Shown here: positions 16,557 to 25,550 of the stretch, piece by piece
How positions within the stretch are numbered: the first letter of the stretch is position 1
How the letters are laid out: each line of letters opens with the position of its first letter
NCBI GenBank assembly: GCA_964423925.1
Contig: CAYRGQ010000009.1
Coordinates: 14,464 to 78,463, forward strand
Source: CAYRGQ01 sp964423925
GTDB lineage: Bacteria; Bacteroidota; Bacteroidia; Sphingobacteriales; Sphingobacteriaceae
DNA length: 64,000 nucleotides
Direction: 5' to 3'
Notes under the pieces: generated by a model
Database searches by the model: none
What the model was told of the DNA's origin: nothing
The model's input: only the letters and a program-made list of their open reading frames with translations
Program-made: the position numbers and the translations under genes

Positions 16557-17327
16557 TCAAATTCCTGCGACTTTCCAGTAGTCAAACCACGCTACCACCT
16601 CGGCGTGGGTAAGCTTGTTCTTTTCGTCAACCCCCAGGTCACGAACGATCTGCCCGTCATGCATTTGCATCAGGCGATCGCCATAGCGCAGGGCCTCATG
16701 TATGTGGTGCGTGACGAAGATGGCGACAAGGCTATTTTCTCGGATTAGGTGATCAGCAATCTCCATGACTTGCTGCGCGCTCCGCGGATCCAACGCGGCC
16801 GTAGGTTCGTCGAGCAACAGCACGTCGATATCTGCCATCACGGACATGAGCAAGGTGAGCGCCTGACGTTGCCCGCCGCTCAACGTACCCATGGTTTGTT
16901 GCAATTTGTCTTCCAGACCCATACCCAGCGTAGCTACCCGTTCCTGTACTTGCCGCTGGAACGCTGGCCCCGTACCTACACGCAACCCCTTTCGCACGCC
17001 TCGCATTGCGGCCATCCTGAAGTTATCGAGTATGGTCAACGTGCCGGCCGTGCCCGCCAAGGGATTTTGGAACACCCGAGCGATGCGCCGACTACGCCGG
17101 TAATCCGGAAGTCGCGTCAGGTCCTCGCCGCCCAGTGTGATCGTACCACTGTCGGGACTTAGACTTCCCGCCACCAAATTGAGCAGGGTGCTCTTCCCTG
17201 AACCGTTGGCTCCCAGCACCACCATGAACTCACCCGCTTGCAACACCAAGCGATTGATATCGATGGCTGTGAGGGCGTCCGCCTTGCCGGCGTTAAACGT
17301 GAGTTGGAGTTGATCGAGGACTAGCAT
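16557..17327 (-). CDS. ABC transporter ATP-binding protein, importer type
   Basis: A 256-residue ATPase with Walker A GANGSGKST (about 40), signature LSGGQRQALTLLM (about 150), Walker B VLLLDEPTAALD (about 170) and a switch histidine in FVTHHIHEA. It resembles the COG1101 group, which works with COG4120 permeases and COG2984 binding proteins in uptake systems proposed for tryptophan or other small ligands. The permease gene is seven bases upstream on the same strand. No binding-protein gene is adjacent, so that component must be encoded elsewhere or be missing. Confidence 0.88.
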   Translation of the reverse strand: MLVLDQLQLTFNAGKADALTAIDINRLVLQAGEFMVVLGANGSGKSTLLNLVAGSLSPDSGTITLGGEDLTRLPDYRRSRRIARVFQNPLAGTAGTLTILDNFRMAAMRGVRKGLRVGTGPAFQRQVQERVATLGMGLEDKLQQTMGTLSGGQRQALTLLMSVMADIDVLLLDEPTAALDPRSAQQVMEIADHLIRENSLVAIFVTHHIHEALRYGDRLMQMHDGQIVRDLGVDEKNKLTHAEVVAWFDYWKVAGI

Positions 17328-17334
17328 CTATAAA

Positions 17335-18210
17335 TCAACGTTTGAGGGAAACCAATAGTCCTGCCCGCGGCAACGCTACAATGAGCAAGACGAGCAAGGC
17401 TGTCGCCAATTTTAGCAAATTCGGATTTACGCCTAGATCAAGGGCCAACGCCAGCATCAATTGGAAAACGACTACTCCGGCCAGCACGCATCCCAGCATC
17501 AGAAGCATGGACGACACATTGAGGTAGTTGATGAGCGTTTCCCCAATCATGACGGCCCCCAATCCGCTAATCACGATACCGATTCCCATGTTGATATCGG
17601 TGAACCCCTGGTACTGTGCAATAAGGCTTCCGCTCACGGCGATTAATGCATTCGCGATAGCCAAGCCCCAAACTTTCATGGCCGCGGTATTAACACCTTG
17701 GGCCCGCACCATACTCTCGGTATCGCCCGTCGCCCGCATGGCAATGCCGAAGTCGGTGCGCAAGAGGTACGCCAGTATTCCAAGGAGCAGCAAAACAAGC
17801 ACACCAACAGTTAACAGGGCATTCCCGTTGGCGGTCGAAAACAATGAAACCCAATCGAAAAGTGAGTTTTGGGACAACAGCGGGATGTTGGAGCGCCCCA
17901 TGAGGGTCAGGTTGATTGAGTACAGGGCCGTCATCACCAATATGCCTGCCAACAGGGCATGGATGCGGAGGCGGGTGTGAATCCAGCCCGTTATGCTGCC
18001 AGCCAATGCGCCACTCGCAGCGACCAACACAAACGTCCAGATGAGCGGATAGCCATTGGCTAGGCAAAGCGCGGACACGACGGCGCCGAGCGTATAGCTG
18101 CCATCCGCCGTGATGTCGGGAATGTTGAATATTTTAAGCGTCAGGAAGAGGCCGAATACCAAAGGGCCAAAACAAAGTGCCTGAATAATCGCCGCTATGT
18201 AGAAGTCCAT
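17335..18210 (-). CDS. ABC transporter permease (COG4120 type)
   Basis: A 291-residue inner-membrane protein with about eight or nine hydrophobic segments. The segment FNIPDITADGSYTLGAVV near residue 28 is characteristic of the permeases of the branched-chain-amino-acid-transporter-like family that partners with COG1101 ATPases. It forms an operon with the ATPase gene downstream (seven-base gap) and lies 19 bases after ribD, so all three may share a transcript. The ligand is unknown; amino acids are the usual guess for this family. Confidence 0.85.
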   Translation of the reverse strand: MDFYIAAIIQALCFGPLVFGLFLTLKIFNIPDITADGSYTLGAVVSALCLANGYPLIWTFVLVAASGALAGSITGWIHTRLRIHALLAGILVMTALYSINLTLMGRSNIPLLSQNSLFDWVSLFSTANGNALLTVGVLVLLLLGILAYLLRTDFGIAMRATGDTESMVRAQGVNTAAMKVWGLAIANALIAVSGSLIAQYQGFTDINMGIGIVISGLGAVMIGETLINYLNVSSMLLMLGCVLAGVVVFQLMLALALDLGVNPNLLKLATALLVLLIVALPRAGLLVSLKR

Positions 18211-18229
18211 CGCAAAACCAGCTATGCTG

Positions 18230-19279
18230 TTATTCGTTTCTGTAAATCAATAGGGAATCCGCACCAGCCGCCTGCGTAGCGCTTGCCGGGCGTCCTACTT
18301 GAGGTGCGGGGATGCCGTCAGACCACTCCTGTGACGATCGGAAAACACGTGCTTCGTCCCACAAGCCGGAAGCAATAAACGATGACAGCATTTGCACGCC
18401 ACCCTCCACGATCACTGACTGGATGTCCATCAAATACAACTGGTAAGCGATTTTCTCAGGCAGATACAGATCAAAATGTTCCAGCGCGATGTATTTTCGG
18501 TTTCCTTCCCAGTCGGCCTTCGACTCGTTAAAGATGATGACTGATGCACGGGAACCATAGATGGCCGCGTCATCCGGCACGCGCAGGGTGCGGTCTACCA
18601 ATATCCGGACGGGATCCCTCCCTGTCCATTCGCGTACGGTTAGCTGGGGATTGTCGGCTAGAGCGGTGTTTGTTCCGACGAGCACGGCGTCTTCTTCGCT
18701 TCGCCAACGGTGCACCAGCTGCTTGGCTACCCCGCCCGATATCCAACGCTGACGGCCATCGACCGGCGCAAAATAGCCATTGGCGGTCTCGGCCCACTTC
18801 AGTATGATATAAGGTCTATGTTTACGGATACGGGTAAAAAACCGTCGGTTGAGCCTAATCGCTTCGTCGACGCAAACATCCTCCAACACTTTCACACCGG
18901 CCTCGCGCAGCAACGCTACGCCTTGGCCATTTACACGCCCAAAAGGATCCCCGCAACCAATTACAACTTGACGGATACCTTTTTCGGCAATCAGCGCCGC
19001 ACAAGGCGGCGTTTTGCCATAATGCGCGCAGGGCTCCAGATTGACATATAACGTACTTTCCTTAAAAATAGCCGCCGCGGCTTCGCCATATCGTTCGCAA
19101 ACATCCTTCACCACCAGCGCTTCGGCGTGACCCTCCCCGTACCTGCGATGGTAGTTTTCGGCAAGCACCCTGCCCTTATGAACGAGCACGGCGCCCACCA
19201 TGGGGTTTGGACTGACCTGTCCAGCACCTAAGCGGGCCAACTGCATACAACGCCGCATATAGGCCTCATGATTTTGCAT
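18230..19279 (-). CDS. ribD: Riboflavin biosynthesis deaminase/reductase
   Basis: A 349-residue bifunctional enzyme of riboflavin synthesis: an N-terminal pyrimidine deaminase and a C-terminal NADPH-dependent reductase. The zinc deaminase site is intact as GEGHAEALVV (about 48) and NLEPCAHYGKTPPC (about 78). The reductase part begins near residue 150 (ILKWAETANGYFA) and contains RSEEDAVLVGTNTALADNPQLT. The length fits the family. A promoter box sits four bases before the ATG, predicting a leaderless mRNA. No FMN riboswitch is visible upstream, and the other rib genes are not nearby. Confidence 0.95.
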   Translation of the reverse strand: MQNHEAYMRRCMQLARLGAGQVSPNPMVGAVLVHKGRVLAENYHRRYGEGHAEALVVKDVCERYGEAAAAIFKESTLYVNLEPCAHYGKTPPCAALIAEKGIRQVVIGCGDPFGRVNGQGVALLREAGVKVLEDVCVDEAIRLNRRFFTRIRKHRPYIILKWAETANGYFAPVDGRQRWISGGVAKQLVHRWRSEEDAVLVGTNTALADNPQLTVREWTGRDPVRILVDRTLRVPDDAAIYGSRASVIIFNESKADWEGNRKYIALEHFDLYLPEKIAYQLYLMDIQSVIVEGGVQMLSSFIASGLWDEARVFRSSQEWSDGIPAPQVGRPASATQAAGADSLLIYRNE

Positions 19280-19283
19280 GATA

Positions 19284-19291
19284 CAAACTTA
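19284..19291 (-). promoter_or_regulatory. -7 promoter box of ribD, four bases before the ATG
   Basis: TAAGTTTG on the minus strand is followed by TATC and then the ribD ATG at 19279. The spacing predicts transcription starting at the start codon. Confidence 0.55.
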
Positions 19292-19391
19292 CAAAAAAAA
19301 TGGAGCGGCCATGGTCATACGGCACATGAAGCGCCCCGACACCTTATGGAACGGTTAACTGGCTTTACCTAATGGGTCTCTTCGCGATGGT

Positions 19392-20255
19392 TCAGGAATG
19401 CCTCTCGGCCTGGGGCCATGTAGCCAACTTCTCTTGCAACATCCGGGATATTCGGTTGAAATAACGCTTTTGCTTGTAGCCCATGACCCATTGCACGCCG
19501 TGGATCGCATTGGTGTGGAAAATTTCATCGGCTTCGCGGAGGATATCGGGATGGATTTGTGCTTCCACCACTTCCAGGCCGCTATCCAACGCCATTTCGA
19601 TGACAACCCGCCGCATCACCCCGGCAATGCACCCTTCGCTAATGGCGGGTGTGTAGAGTTTCTTTTCGTACCAAAAAAAGACATTAGAACTAAGTGACTC
19701 GCATACATAGCCATTTTGATTGAGGATAAGCACGTCATCGAGATCTTTACTCTTTCGGTAGAGTCCGGCCATTACATACACCAGCGCATTGGCCGACTTA
19801 ATACCCGACAATTCACTCGCCGCTTTGCGATACTCGGGGTAGACATCAATGATGAGTCCGAGTTTTCGATGTGTGACGTCGTCCTTGTGCAACTTCGTAC
19901 AGCCCAACACGTAAGAAGCCTTGTTTTGGCTGGGGCTATAGAGTCCTCCCCCATTACGGAATACGTGCAGGCGCAAGCGTACGTGCTCACCCTGCAAGTT
20001 GTTTTTGCGAATGAGTCTTTCGGCCTGCACGCTAAGAAATTCCGCGTCAAAGCGCTGTGGATTATCTAGGTGCAACATCTCCATGCTTCGGTGCAGGCGT
20101 TCCAAGTGGTAATCCAGAAATCGGATATCGCCATCCATCCAGCGCATCGTCTCGAACAGTCCGTCGCCGTACCGGAAAGACCGGTTTTCAGAGGTGAGTA
20201 TCGCTTCCTTTTCGGGAACTAGGTGCCCGTCATAATCTATAAACGCAACTGACAT
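19392..20255 (-). CDS. Class IV aminotransferase (aminodeoxychorismate lyase-like)
   Basis: A 287-residue PLP enzyme of fold type IV. Family features are FRYGDGLFETMRW near residue 27, the PLP lysine in SGIKSANALVYV near 153, and NGYVCESLSSNVFF near 185. The length and solitary position match Bacteroidetes proteins annotated as aminodeoxychorismate lyase (PabC), which would complete p-aminobenzoate synthesis begun by PabB at the left edge. Branched-chain or D-amino-acid aminotransferase activity cannot be ruled out from sequence. Confidence 0.82.
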   Translation of the reverse strand: MSVAFIDYDGHLVPEKEAILTSENRSFRYGDGLFETMRWMDGDIRFLDYHLERLHRSMEMLHLDNPQRFDAEFLSVQAERLIRKNNLQGEHVRLRLHVFRNGGGLYSPSQNKASYVLGCTKLHKDDVTHRKLGLIIDVYPEYRKAASELSGIKSANALVYVMAGLYRKSKDLDDVLILNQNGYVCESLSSNVFFWYEKKLYTPAISEGCIAGVMRRVVIEMALDSGLEVVEAQIHPDILREADEIFHTNAIHGVQWVMGYKQKRYFNRISRMLQEKLATWPQAERHS

Positions 20256-20306
20256 ATATGCTAATACAATTCAAATTTTGGGATAAGGTGACGAGCCGCA
20301 GGTACG

Positions 20307-21347
20307 CTAGGCGTCCGGCGCAGATCCTGCGCCATAGGCCCGCCATTTATCTAAACATAAACGGAAATCCTCGGGCAATGGTGTATCAAACTCCATGAAT
20401 TTGCGGCTGGTGGGATGGATGAAGCCCAAGCTGCGCGCATGCAGGGCCTGCCGAGGCAATAGCGCGAAGCAGTTTTCAACAAACTGCTTGTACTTCGAAA
20501 ACACCGTGCCCCGCAAAATCCGATCGCCGTTGTACACAGCGTCGTTGAACAACGGATGCCCGATGGACTGCATATGCGCGCGAATCTGGTGAGTGCGCCC
20601 CGTTTCCAACTGGCATTCCAAGAGCGTGACGTAGCCTAAGCGCTCGAGTACCCGATAATGGGTAACCGCCCACTTTCCTTTTGTCTCGTCATCGTAGACG
20701 GCCATGACCTTACGATCTTTGGCGCTGCGGCCGATGTAGCCCTTGACCGTGCCGTCCTGCTCTATATCGCCCCAGGCTAGGGCCACGTACTTCCGCGAAA
20801 TTGAGTGATCGAAAAATTGCTTGGCCAGATAGGTTATAGCCCACTCGTTCTTAGCGATGACGAGCAAGCCACTGGTATCCTTATCAATCCGGTGGACTAA
20901 GCCAGGTCTTCCTTCATTTCCGGGCAGTTCGGGCAGTTTGCTGAAATGATGGGCCAGCGCGTTAACCAGGGTGCCGGTATAATTATTATAGCCAGGATGT
21001 ACCACCATGCCCGCTTCCTTGTTAACGACTAGTAAATCGTCATCCTCATACGCAATGTTTATGGGAATGTCCTCTGGATAAACCTCGGTATCGCGCGGCG
21101 GGTGCGGTAACACAACCGAGATGACATCCGCGGGCTTTACTTTATAACTCGCCTTGATGGTTTTATCGTTGACCAGCACGGACCCTGCCGCAATCGCATT
21201 TTGTATCCGATTTCGCGAAGCATTTTCCACCCTGTTCATCAGGAACTTATCGAGCCGTAGCAACGCCTGCCCTTTGTCCGCGACAATGCGCAAATGCTCG
21301 TACAGATCTTGATCGGTATTTTCCTGAAACTCTTGCTCGTCCACCAT
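20307..21347 (-). CDS. rluD: RluD-type 23S rRNA pseudouridine synthase
   Basis: A 346-residue pseudouridine synthase of the RluA family. It has an N-terminal S4 RNA-binding domain (LLRLDKFLMNRVENASRNRIQ, residues 30-50) and the catalytic motif GLVHRIDKDTSGLLVIAK near 150, with the essential aspartate in RID. The domain order and size match RluD, which modifies helix 69 of 23S rRNA, although RluC-like specificity is possible. A -7 promoter box lies four bases before the ATG, predicting a leaderless message. Confidence 0.9.
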   Translation of the reverse strand: MVDEQEFQENTDQDLYEHLRIVADKGQALLRLDKFLMNRVENASRNRIQNAIAAGSVLVNDKTIKASYKVKPADVISVVLPHPPRDTEVYPEDIPINIAYEDDDLLVVNKEAGMVVHPGYNNYTGTLVNALAHHFSKLPELPGNEGRPGLVHRIDKDTSGLLVIAKNEWAITYLAKQFFDHSISRKYVALAWGDIEQDGTVKGYIGRSAKDRKVMAVYDDETKGKWAVTHYRVLERLGYVTLLECQLETGRTHQIRAHMQSIGHPLFNDAVYNGDRILRGTVFSKYKQFVENCFALLPRQALHARSLGFIHPTSRKFMEFDTPLPEDFRLCLDKWRAYGAGSAPDA

Positions 21348-21351
21348 GCAG

Positions 21352-21359
21352 CAAACTTA
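21352..21359 (-). promoter_or_regulatory. -7 promoter box of rluD, four bases before the ATG
   Basis: TAAGTTTG on the minus strand, then CTGC, then the ATG at 21347. The spacing is the same as for ispD and ribD. Confidence 0.55.
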
Positions 21360-21507
21360 GAGAAAATGCGCTAGATACGAAAGTACGACGGACCCACACT
21401 TTGTCCAAAAGAACAATCAAGGACTTTCACGAACCGACCGCATCCATATCGAGCTTTGGCGGTCCTCCCGCTCGCAAAAGCGAGTCCATAAAGTCGGCGC
21501 AAAGGGA

Positions 21508-21515
21508 TATCTTTG
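21508..21515 (+). promoter_or_regulatory. -7 promoter box of the ACC deaminase-like gene
   Basis: TATCTTTG followed by five bases and the ATG at 21521. This box supports choosing the internal ATG at 21521 over the longer reading frame from 21401, since it would otherwise lie inside the coding region. Confidence 0.6.
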
Positions 21516-21520
21516 CCGTG

Positions 21521-22432
21521 ATGAAACCCTTGTCATTCACGTTCCACAGCCCGGTGATGTCGGTAAACCTCCCAGAGTTTGCCGACGCGGGCGTGCAAGT
21601 TGACATCAAGCGTGACGACTTAATCCACCCCTTCATCGCGGGCAACAAGTGGCGAAAGCTACAATACACCTTGCTGGATGCTCGCGAACGCAGAAGAAAC
21701 CACTTGGTAACGTTTGGCGGAGCGTGGTCCAACCATCTACTGGCCACGGCCTGTGCGGGCGCGACGTTCGGGTTTCGGACGACGGCCTTCGTCCGGGGCG
21801 AGCCTGTCTCCAATCCGGTCCTCTCCCTCTGTCGTGTGTTCGGCATGGAACTTCGATTCACCACCCGTTCGGCATACCGCGATAAGCAAGCGCTGTACAA
21901 TCAATTCGCAGGTTCGGCAAACTCCACCTATTTCATTGACGAGGGTGGCTACTCCCCGTTCGCCGTACGCGGATGCGCGGCACTCATTGATGAGCTCGAC
22001 CAGACTTATGACCATATCTTTTGTGCGTGCGGCACGGGAGCCACTCTCGCAGGCCTAGCCAAAGGTATCGCGGATGGAAAGCGGGACACCCGTCTACATG
22101 GCGTATCCGTACTAAAAGAAGGCCAATTCCTATACCCTGCCATCGAGCGCCTCATCCCTGGCGTATCCTTGGCCAACCTTCAACTGCACACGGAACACCA
22201 TTTTGGCGGCTATGCTAAGCATACGCCCGAGCTGCTCCGCTTCGTCGCTCGGTTTTCCAGCCTGACAGGCATCCTCATCGAACCCGTCTATACCGGCAAA
22301 GCGTGCTATGCCGTTTCGGCGTTAGCTAAGCGAGGATACTTTAAGGCGGGCGACCGAATTTTAATAGTGCACACCGGTGGGCTGACGGGCATCTTGGGGA
22401 AGTATGCGGAGCTGGACGCCGCTATCGGATAG
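21521..22432 (+). CDS. PLP-dependent ACC deaminase/D-cysteine desulfhydrase family enzyme
   Basis: A 303-residue fold type II PLP enzyme. The PLP lysine lies in KRDDLIHPFIAGNKWRKLQ (about 30-48), followed by FGGAWSNHLLATA and, later, the phosphate-binding glycine run CGTGATLAGLAKG. These match 1-aminocyclopropane-1-carboxylate deaminase/D-cysteine desulfhydrase homologues, for which Bacteroidetes members are usually uncharacterised and often act on D-cysteine or related amino acids. The frame is open 40 codons further upstream, but the promoter box position and family N-terminus favour this start. Confidence 0.85.
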   Translation: MKPLSFTFHSPVMSVNLPEFADAGVQVDIKRDDLIHPFIAGNKWRKLQYTLLDARERRRNHLVTFGGAWSNHLLATACAGATFGFRTTAFVRGEPVSNPVLSLCRVFGMELRFTTRSAYRDKQALYNQFAGSANSTYFIDEGGYSPFAVRGCAALIDELDQTYDHIFCACGTGATLAGLAKGIADGKRDTRLHGVSVLKEGQFLYPAIERLIPGVSLANLQLHTEHHFGGYAKHTPELLRFVARFSSLTGILIEPVYTGKACYAVSALAKRGYFKAGDRILIVHTGGLTGILGKYAELDAAIG

Positions 22433-22554
22433 CCCGCCACGCACAGGTCCGCTGCACACGGATAAAAAACACGCCTATTCCGTTTAAACCCAATAATCGA
22501 TCGACATGAGCACTTTGACACGGAAAAAGACTTGACCCGCCCTCAATTTTTGCG

Positions 22555-22562
22555 TAGGTTTG
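22555..22562 (+). promoter_or_regulatory. Promoter of the lysine 6-transaminase gene
   Basis: TAGGTTTG with TTG (22532-22534) 20 bases upstream fits the Bacteroidetes -33/-7 pattern. The predicted leader is about 23 bases to the ATG at 22589. Confidence 0.6.
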
Positions 22563-22588
22563 GGTGGACACCAATCCAATTGTGAGCC

Positions 22589-23920
22589 ATGTATAACAAC
22601 ACTATCTTGCCCGATCAGGTACGCGCTGCATTGACGCGGCACGTATTGGCCGATGGCTATGACCTGACGTTCGACATGGAACGTAGCCAGGGTGTGATGC
22701 TGTATGACTCGAAGCACAACCGGAAACTTTTGGACCTATTCACCTGCTTCGCGTCCGTACCGATTGGCTATAACCACCCCAAAGCCGTTAACGATGAAGC
22801 GTTTAAGAAAAGCCTGTTAAATGCTGCGTTGGCCAATCCGTCCAACTCAGATATTTACACCACGGAATACGCCTATTTTCTGGAGACATTCAGCCGCATT
22901 GGCATCCCCGATTACCTGCCCCATGCCTTCTTCGTGTCTGGCGGCGCGCTCGCCGTCGAGAACGCACTGAAGGCGGCGATGGACTGGAAAGTCCAGAAAA
23001 ATTTCGAAAAAGGCTACACGACGGCGAAAGGCACAAAGGTTATCCATTTCGAGCAGGCGTTTCATGGGCGTTCGGGCTACACGCTGAGCCTCACCAATAC
23101 ACTGCCCGAGAAGACCAAGTGGTTCGCCCAGTTCGGGTGGCCCCGCGTCAGTAATCCCAAAATCGTCTTTCCGCTGAATGAAGAAAACCTGGCGGATGTG
23201 AAACGCCGGGAGCAGCATACGATTTCGGAAATCAAGCAGGTTTTTGCGGACTATCGAGACGAAATCTGCGCCATCTTGCTTGAGCCAATCCAAGCCGAAG
23301 GAGGCGAAAACCATTTCAGGGTCGAATTTATGGAGGCGTTGCGCCAACTGGCCGACGAAAACGAAGTCCTGCTCATTTATGACGAGGTGCAGACGGGCGT
23401 AGGCCTCACCGGCAAATTCTGGGCGCACGAGCACTTCGGCGCGCGCGCCCGTCCAGATATCATCGCGTTTGGCAAGAAAATGCAGGTATGCGGCATCTTG
23501 GCCGGACCGCGCATTGACGAAGTCGACACCAACGTGTTTCGCGTATCCTCGCGCATCAATTCCACTTGGGGCGGAAACCTCGCCGACATGGTACGGTCCA
23601 CGAAATTCCTGCAAATCATCGATGAGGATAACTTGGTTGCCAATGCCGCTATTACGGGGGAGTACCTGGCCCAGCGACTGCAAAGCCTTGCTGAAAAATA
23701 CGGCATCATGAGCAACATCAGGAACCGCGGCCTATTTGCCGCCTTTGATTTTCCCAACGGCCAGCTACGCGATGACTTCCTCAAGCAGGGCCTGGAAAAA
23801 AACGTGCTCTTCCTGGGTTGTGGCGGTCGATCTATCCGCTTCAGACCCGCCTTGATTATTCAAGAACACGAGCTAGACCTGGGACTCGACGTGCTCGAAT
23901 CAATAGTCAGAAACTACTAA
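22589..23920 (+). CDS. lat: L-lysine 6-transaminase
   Basis: A 443-residue class III aminotransferase that moves the epsilon-amino group of lysine to 2-oxoglutarate, giving 2-aminoadipate 6-semialdehyde. Family features are FVSGGALAVENALKAAMDW near 110, EPIQAEGGENHFR near 230, YDEVQTGVGLTGKFWAHE near 265 and the PLP lysine in IAFGKKMQVCG near 300. The wording of these motifs (GGALAVENALK, GGGRSIRFRPAL) fits lysine epsilon-aminotransferase rather than ornithine or GABA transaminases. It is monocistronic. A semialdehyde dehydrogenase needed for full lysine degradation is not nearby. Confidence 0.9.
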   Translation: MYNNTILPDQVRAALTRHVLADGYDLTFDMERSQGVMLYDSKHNRKLLDLFTCFASVPIGYNHPKAVNDEAFKKSLLNAALANPSNSDIYTTEYAYFLETFSRIGIPDYLPHAFFVSGGALAVENALKAAMDWKVQKNFEKGYTTAKGTKVIHFEQAFHGRSGYTLSLTNTLPEKTKWFAQFGWPRVSNPKIVFPLNEENLADVKRREQHTISEIKQVFADYRDEICAILLEPIQAEGGENHFRVEFMEALRQLADENEVLLIYDEVQTGVGLTGKFWAHEHFGARARPDIIAFGKKMQVCGILAGPRIDEVDTNVFRVSSRINSTWGGNLADMVRSTKFLQIIDEDNLVANAAITGEYLAQRLQSLAEKYGIMSNIRNRGLFAAFDFPNGQLRDDFLKQGLEKNVLFLGCGGRSIRFRPALIIQEHELDLGLDVLESIVRNY

Positions 23921-23929
23921 CCGCATCGG

Positions 23930-25315
23930 CTACCCATCCACGATAGCCTTTACCTCGTCCATCATGCGCTGCGCGATAGCGTCAGCGCGCGCCTGCGTAG
24001 GCGCCTCGGTATAGATGCGGATAATGGGCTCGGTATTAGACTTGCGTAGGTGAACCCACTCCGTTTCGAAATCAATTTTTAAGCCATCTATGGTACTGTG
24101 TTCCTCGTGTTGGTAACGCTGCTGCATGATGGCCAGCAAGTGATCGATATCCAGGCCAGGCGTGAGCGTAATCTTGTTTTTCGACATGAAGTATGAGGGG
24201 TAGCCCGCGCGGAGCTCCGAGATAGATTTGCCCGACTTGGCCAAATGCGTCAGAAAAACCGCAATGCCAGCCAGCGCGTCGCGACCGTAATGCGTAGCGG
24301 GATAAATGACGCCGCCATTGCCTTCGCCTCCGATAACCGCGCCTACTTCCTTCATCTTCGTCACCACGTTCACCTCTCCCACCGCGGCCGCGTAATACGT
24401 GCCACCGTGCTTCGCCGTGACATCGCGTAGGGCACGTGTAGACGATAAGTTGGAGACGGTATTCCCGGGGGTATGTTGTAAGATGTAATCACTAACCGCA
24501 ACAAGCGTGTATTCCTCGCCGAACATCTGCCCGTTTTCCATAACGAAGCACAGCCGATCGACATCGGGGTCTACCGCGATACCGAAATCAGCACCCTTCT
24601 CCACGACCAGCGCAGACAGATCGGTCAGGTTCTCAGCCAAGGGTTCGGGGTTGTGGGCAAAATGTCCGGTCGGTTCGCAGTGGATCTTGTATATGGTTTC
24701 AACGCCCATCGCTTCCAGCAACGCAGGCACGAAAATGCCACCCGTGGAATTGACTGCGTCAACCGCCACACGAAACTTTGCCTTGCGTACGGCCTCTACA
24801 TCGACCAAATCCAAGCCCAAAACGTGCTCGATATGGATGCGAAGGTATTCGTCGTTAGTCGTCACCGTGCCCAACTGATGAACGTCAGCAAAATCAATAT
24901 CCATTTCCCCTGCCTTGGCTAGCACCTGCTGCCCAGCGGCGTCATCGATAAACTCACCTTTAGCGTTCAGAAGCTTAAGCGCATTCCATTGCTCGGGGTT
25001 ATGGCTGGCCGTGAGGATGATACCTCCTGCGGCACGCTCTGCGGGAACCGCGATCTCTACGGTCGGCGTCGTTGACAAACCCAAGTCTATAACATCGATT
25101 CCCAACGCCTGAAGCGTGCCCACTACCAAGTTCCTGACCATCTCGCCCGATATGCGGGCATCCCGGCCGACGACAATACGCCGATTGGCGGAATTTTCGG
25201 TAATCAATGTACCGAACGCTGCCGTAAACTTCACAATGTCAACCGGTGTTAACCCGTCCCCCGCCTGACCGCCGATAGTACCGCGAATGCCAGAAATCGA
25301 TTTAATAAGTGTCAT
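23930..25315 (-). CDS. glmM: Phosphoglucosamine mutase (phosphohexomutase family)
   Basis: A 461-residue alpha-D-phosphohexomutase. The N-terminal SISGIRGTIGG is typical of Bacteroidetes GlmM. The phosphoserine loop is TASHNPEQWNALKLL near residue 97, the metal loop DPDVDRLCF near 240, the sugar-binding loop GEGNGGVIYP near 325 and the phosphate-binding loop RKSNTEPIIRIY near the C-terminus. It makes glucosamine 1-phosphate for UDP-N-acetylglucosamine. A related phosphomannomutase/phosphoglucomutase role is possible. The gene converges with lat with a nine-base gap. Confidence 0.88.
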   Translation of the reverse strand: MTLIKSISGIRGTIGGQAGDGLTPVDIVKFTAAFGTLITENSANRRIVVGRDARISGEMVRNLVVGTLQALGIDVIDLGLSTTPTVEIAVPAERAAGGIILTASHNPEQWNALKLLNAKGEFIDDAAGQQVLAKAGEMDIDFADVHQLGTVTTNDEYLRIHIEHVLGLDLVDVEAVRKAKFRVAVDAVNSTGGIFVPALLEAMGVETIYKIHCEPTGHFAHNPEPLAENLTDLSALVVEKGADFGIAVDPDVDRLCFVMENGQMFGEEYTLVAVSDYILQHTPGNTVSNLSSTRALRDVTAKHGGTYYAAAVGEVNVVTKMKEVGAVIGGEGNGGVIYPATHYGRDALAGIAVFLTHLAKSGKSISELRAGYPSYFMSKNKITLTPGLDIDHLLAIMQQRYQHEEHSTIDGLKIDFETEWVHLRKSNTEPIIRIYTEAPTQARADAIAQRMMDEVKAIVDG

Positions 25316-25413
25316 AGCTTAAATTAAAATGCAATAATCGTATGTGGGTAAAATTAGTAATATTGATAAACAAAATACGACGCAACCGAGTGACAAAACC
25401 CCAATAATTTCCG

Positions 25414-25421
25414 TACTTTTG
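25414..25421 (+). promoter_or_regulatory. -7 promoter box upstream of the PAP2-ZIP operon
   Basis: TACTTTTG fits the consensus and is 129 bases upstream of the PAP2 ATG, so the mRNA would have a rather long leader. A nearer start cannot be excluded. Confidence 0.4.
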
Positions 25422-25550
25422 TTGCAACTTTGTTTAATTTGGAGTCTTACAGAGCCAAACTCACTGAGCACCAACGCCCAAATAGGCCCATCATGAGCCC
25501 ACGCGCCGGTCGCTCCACGGAGATTTAGCGGATAAAGAAACCCTGCTACC

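Noticed and set aside
22847..23683. A 278-codon minus-strand open frame
   Set aside because: It lies antisense inside the lysine 6-transaminase gene and shows no family features.
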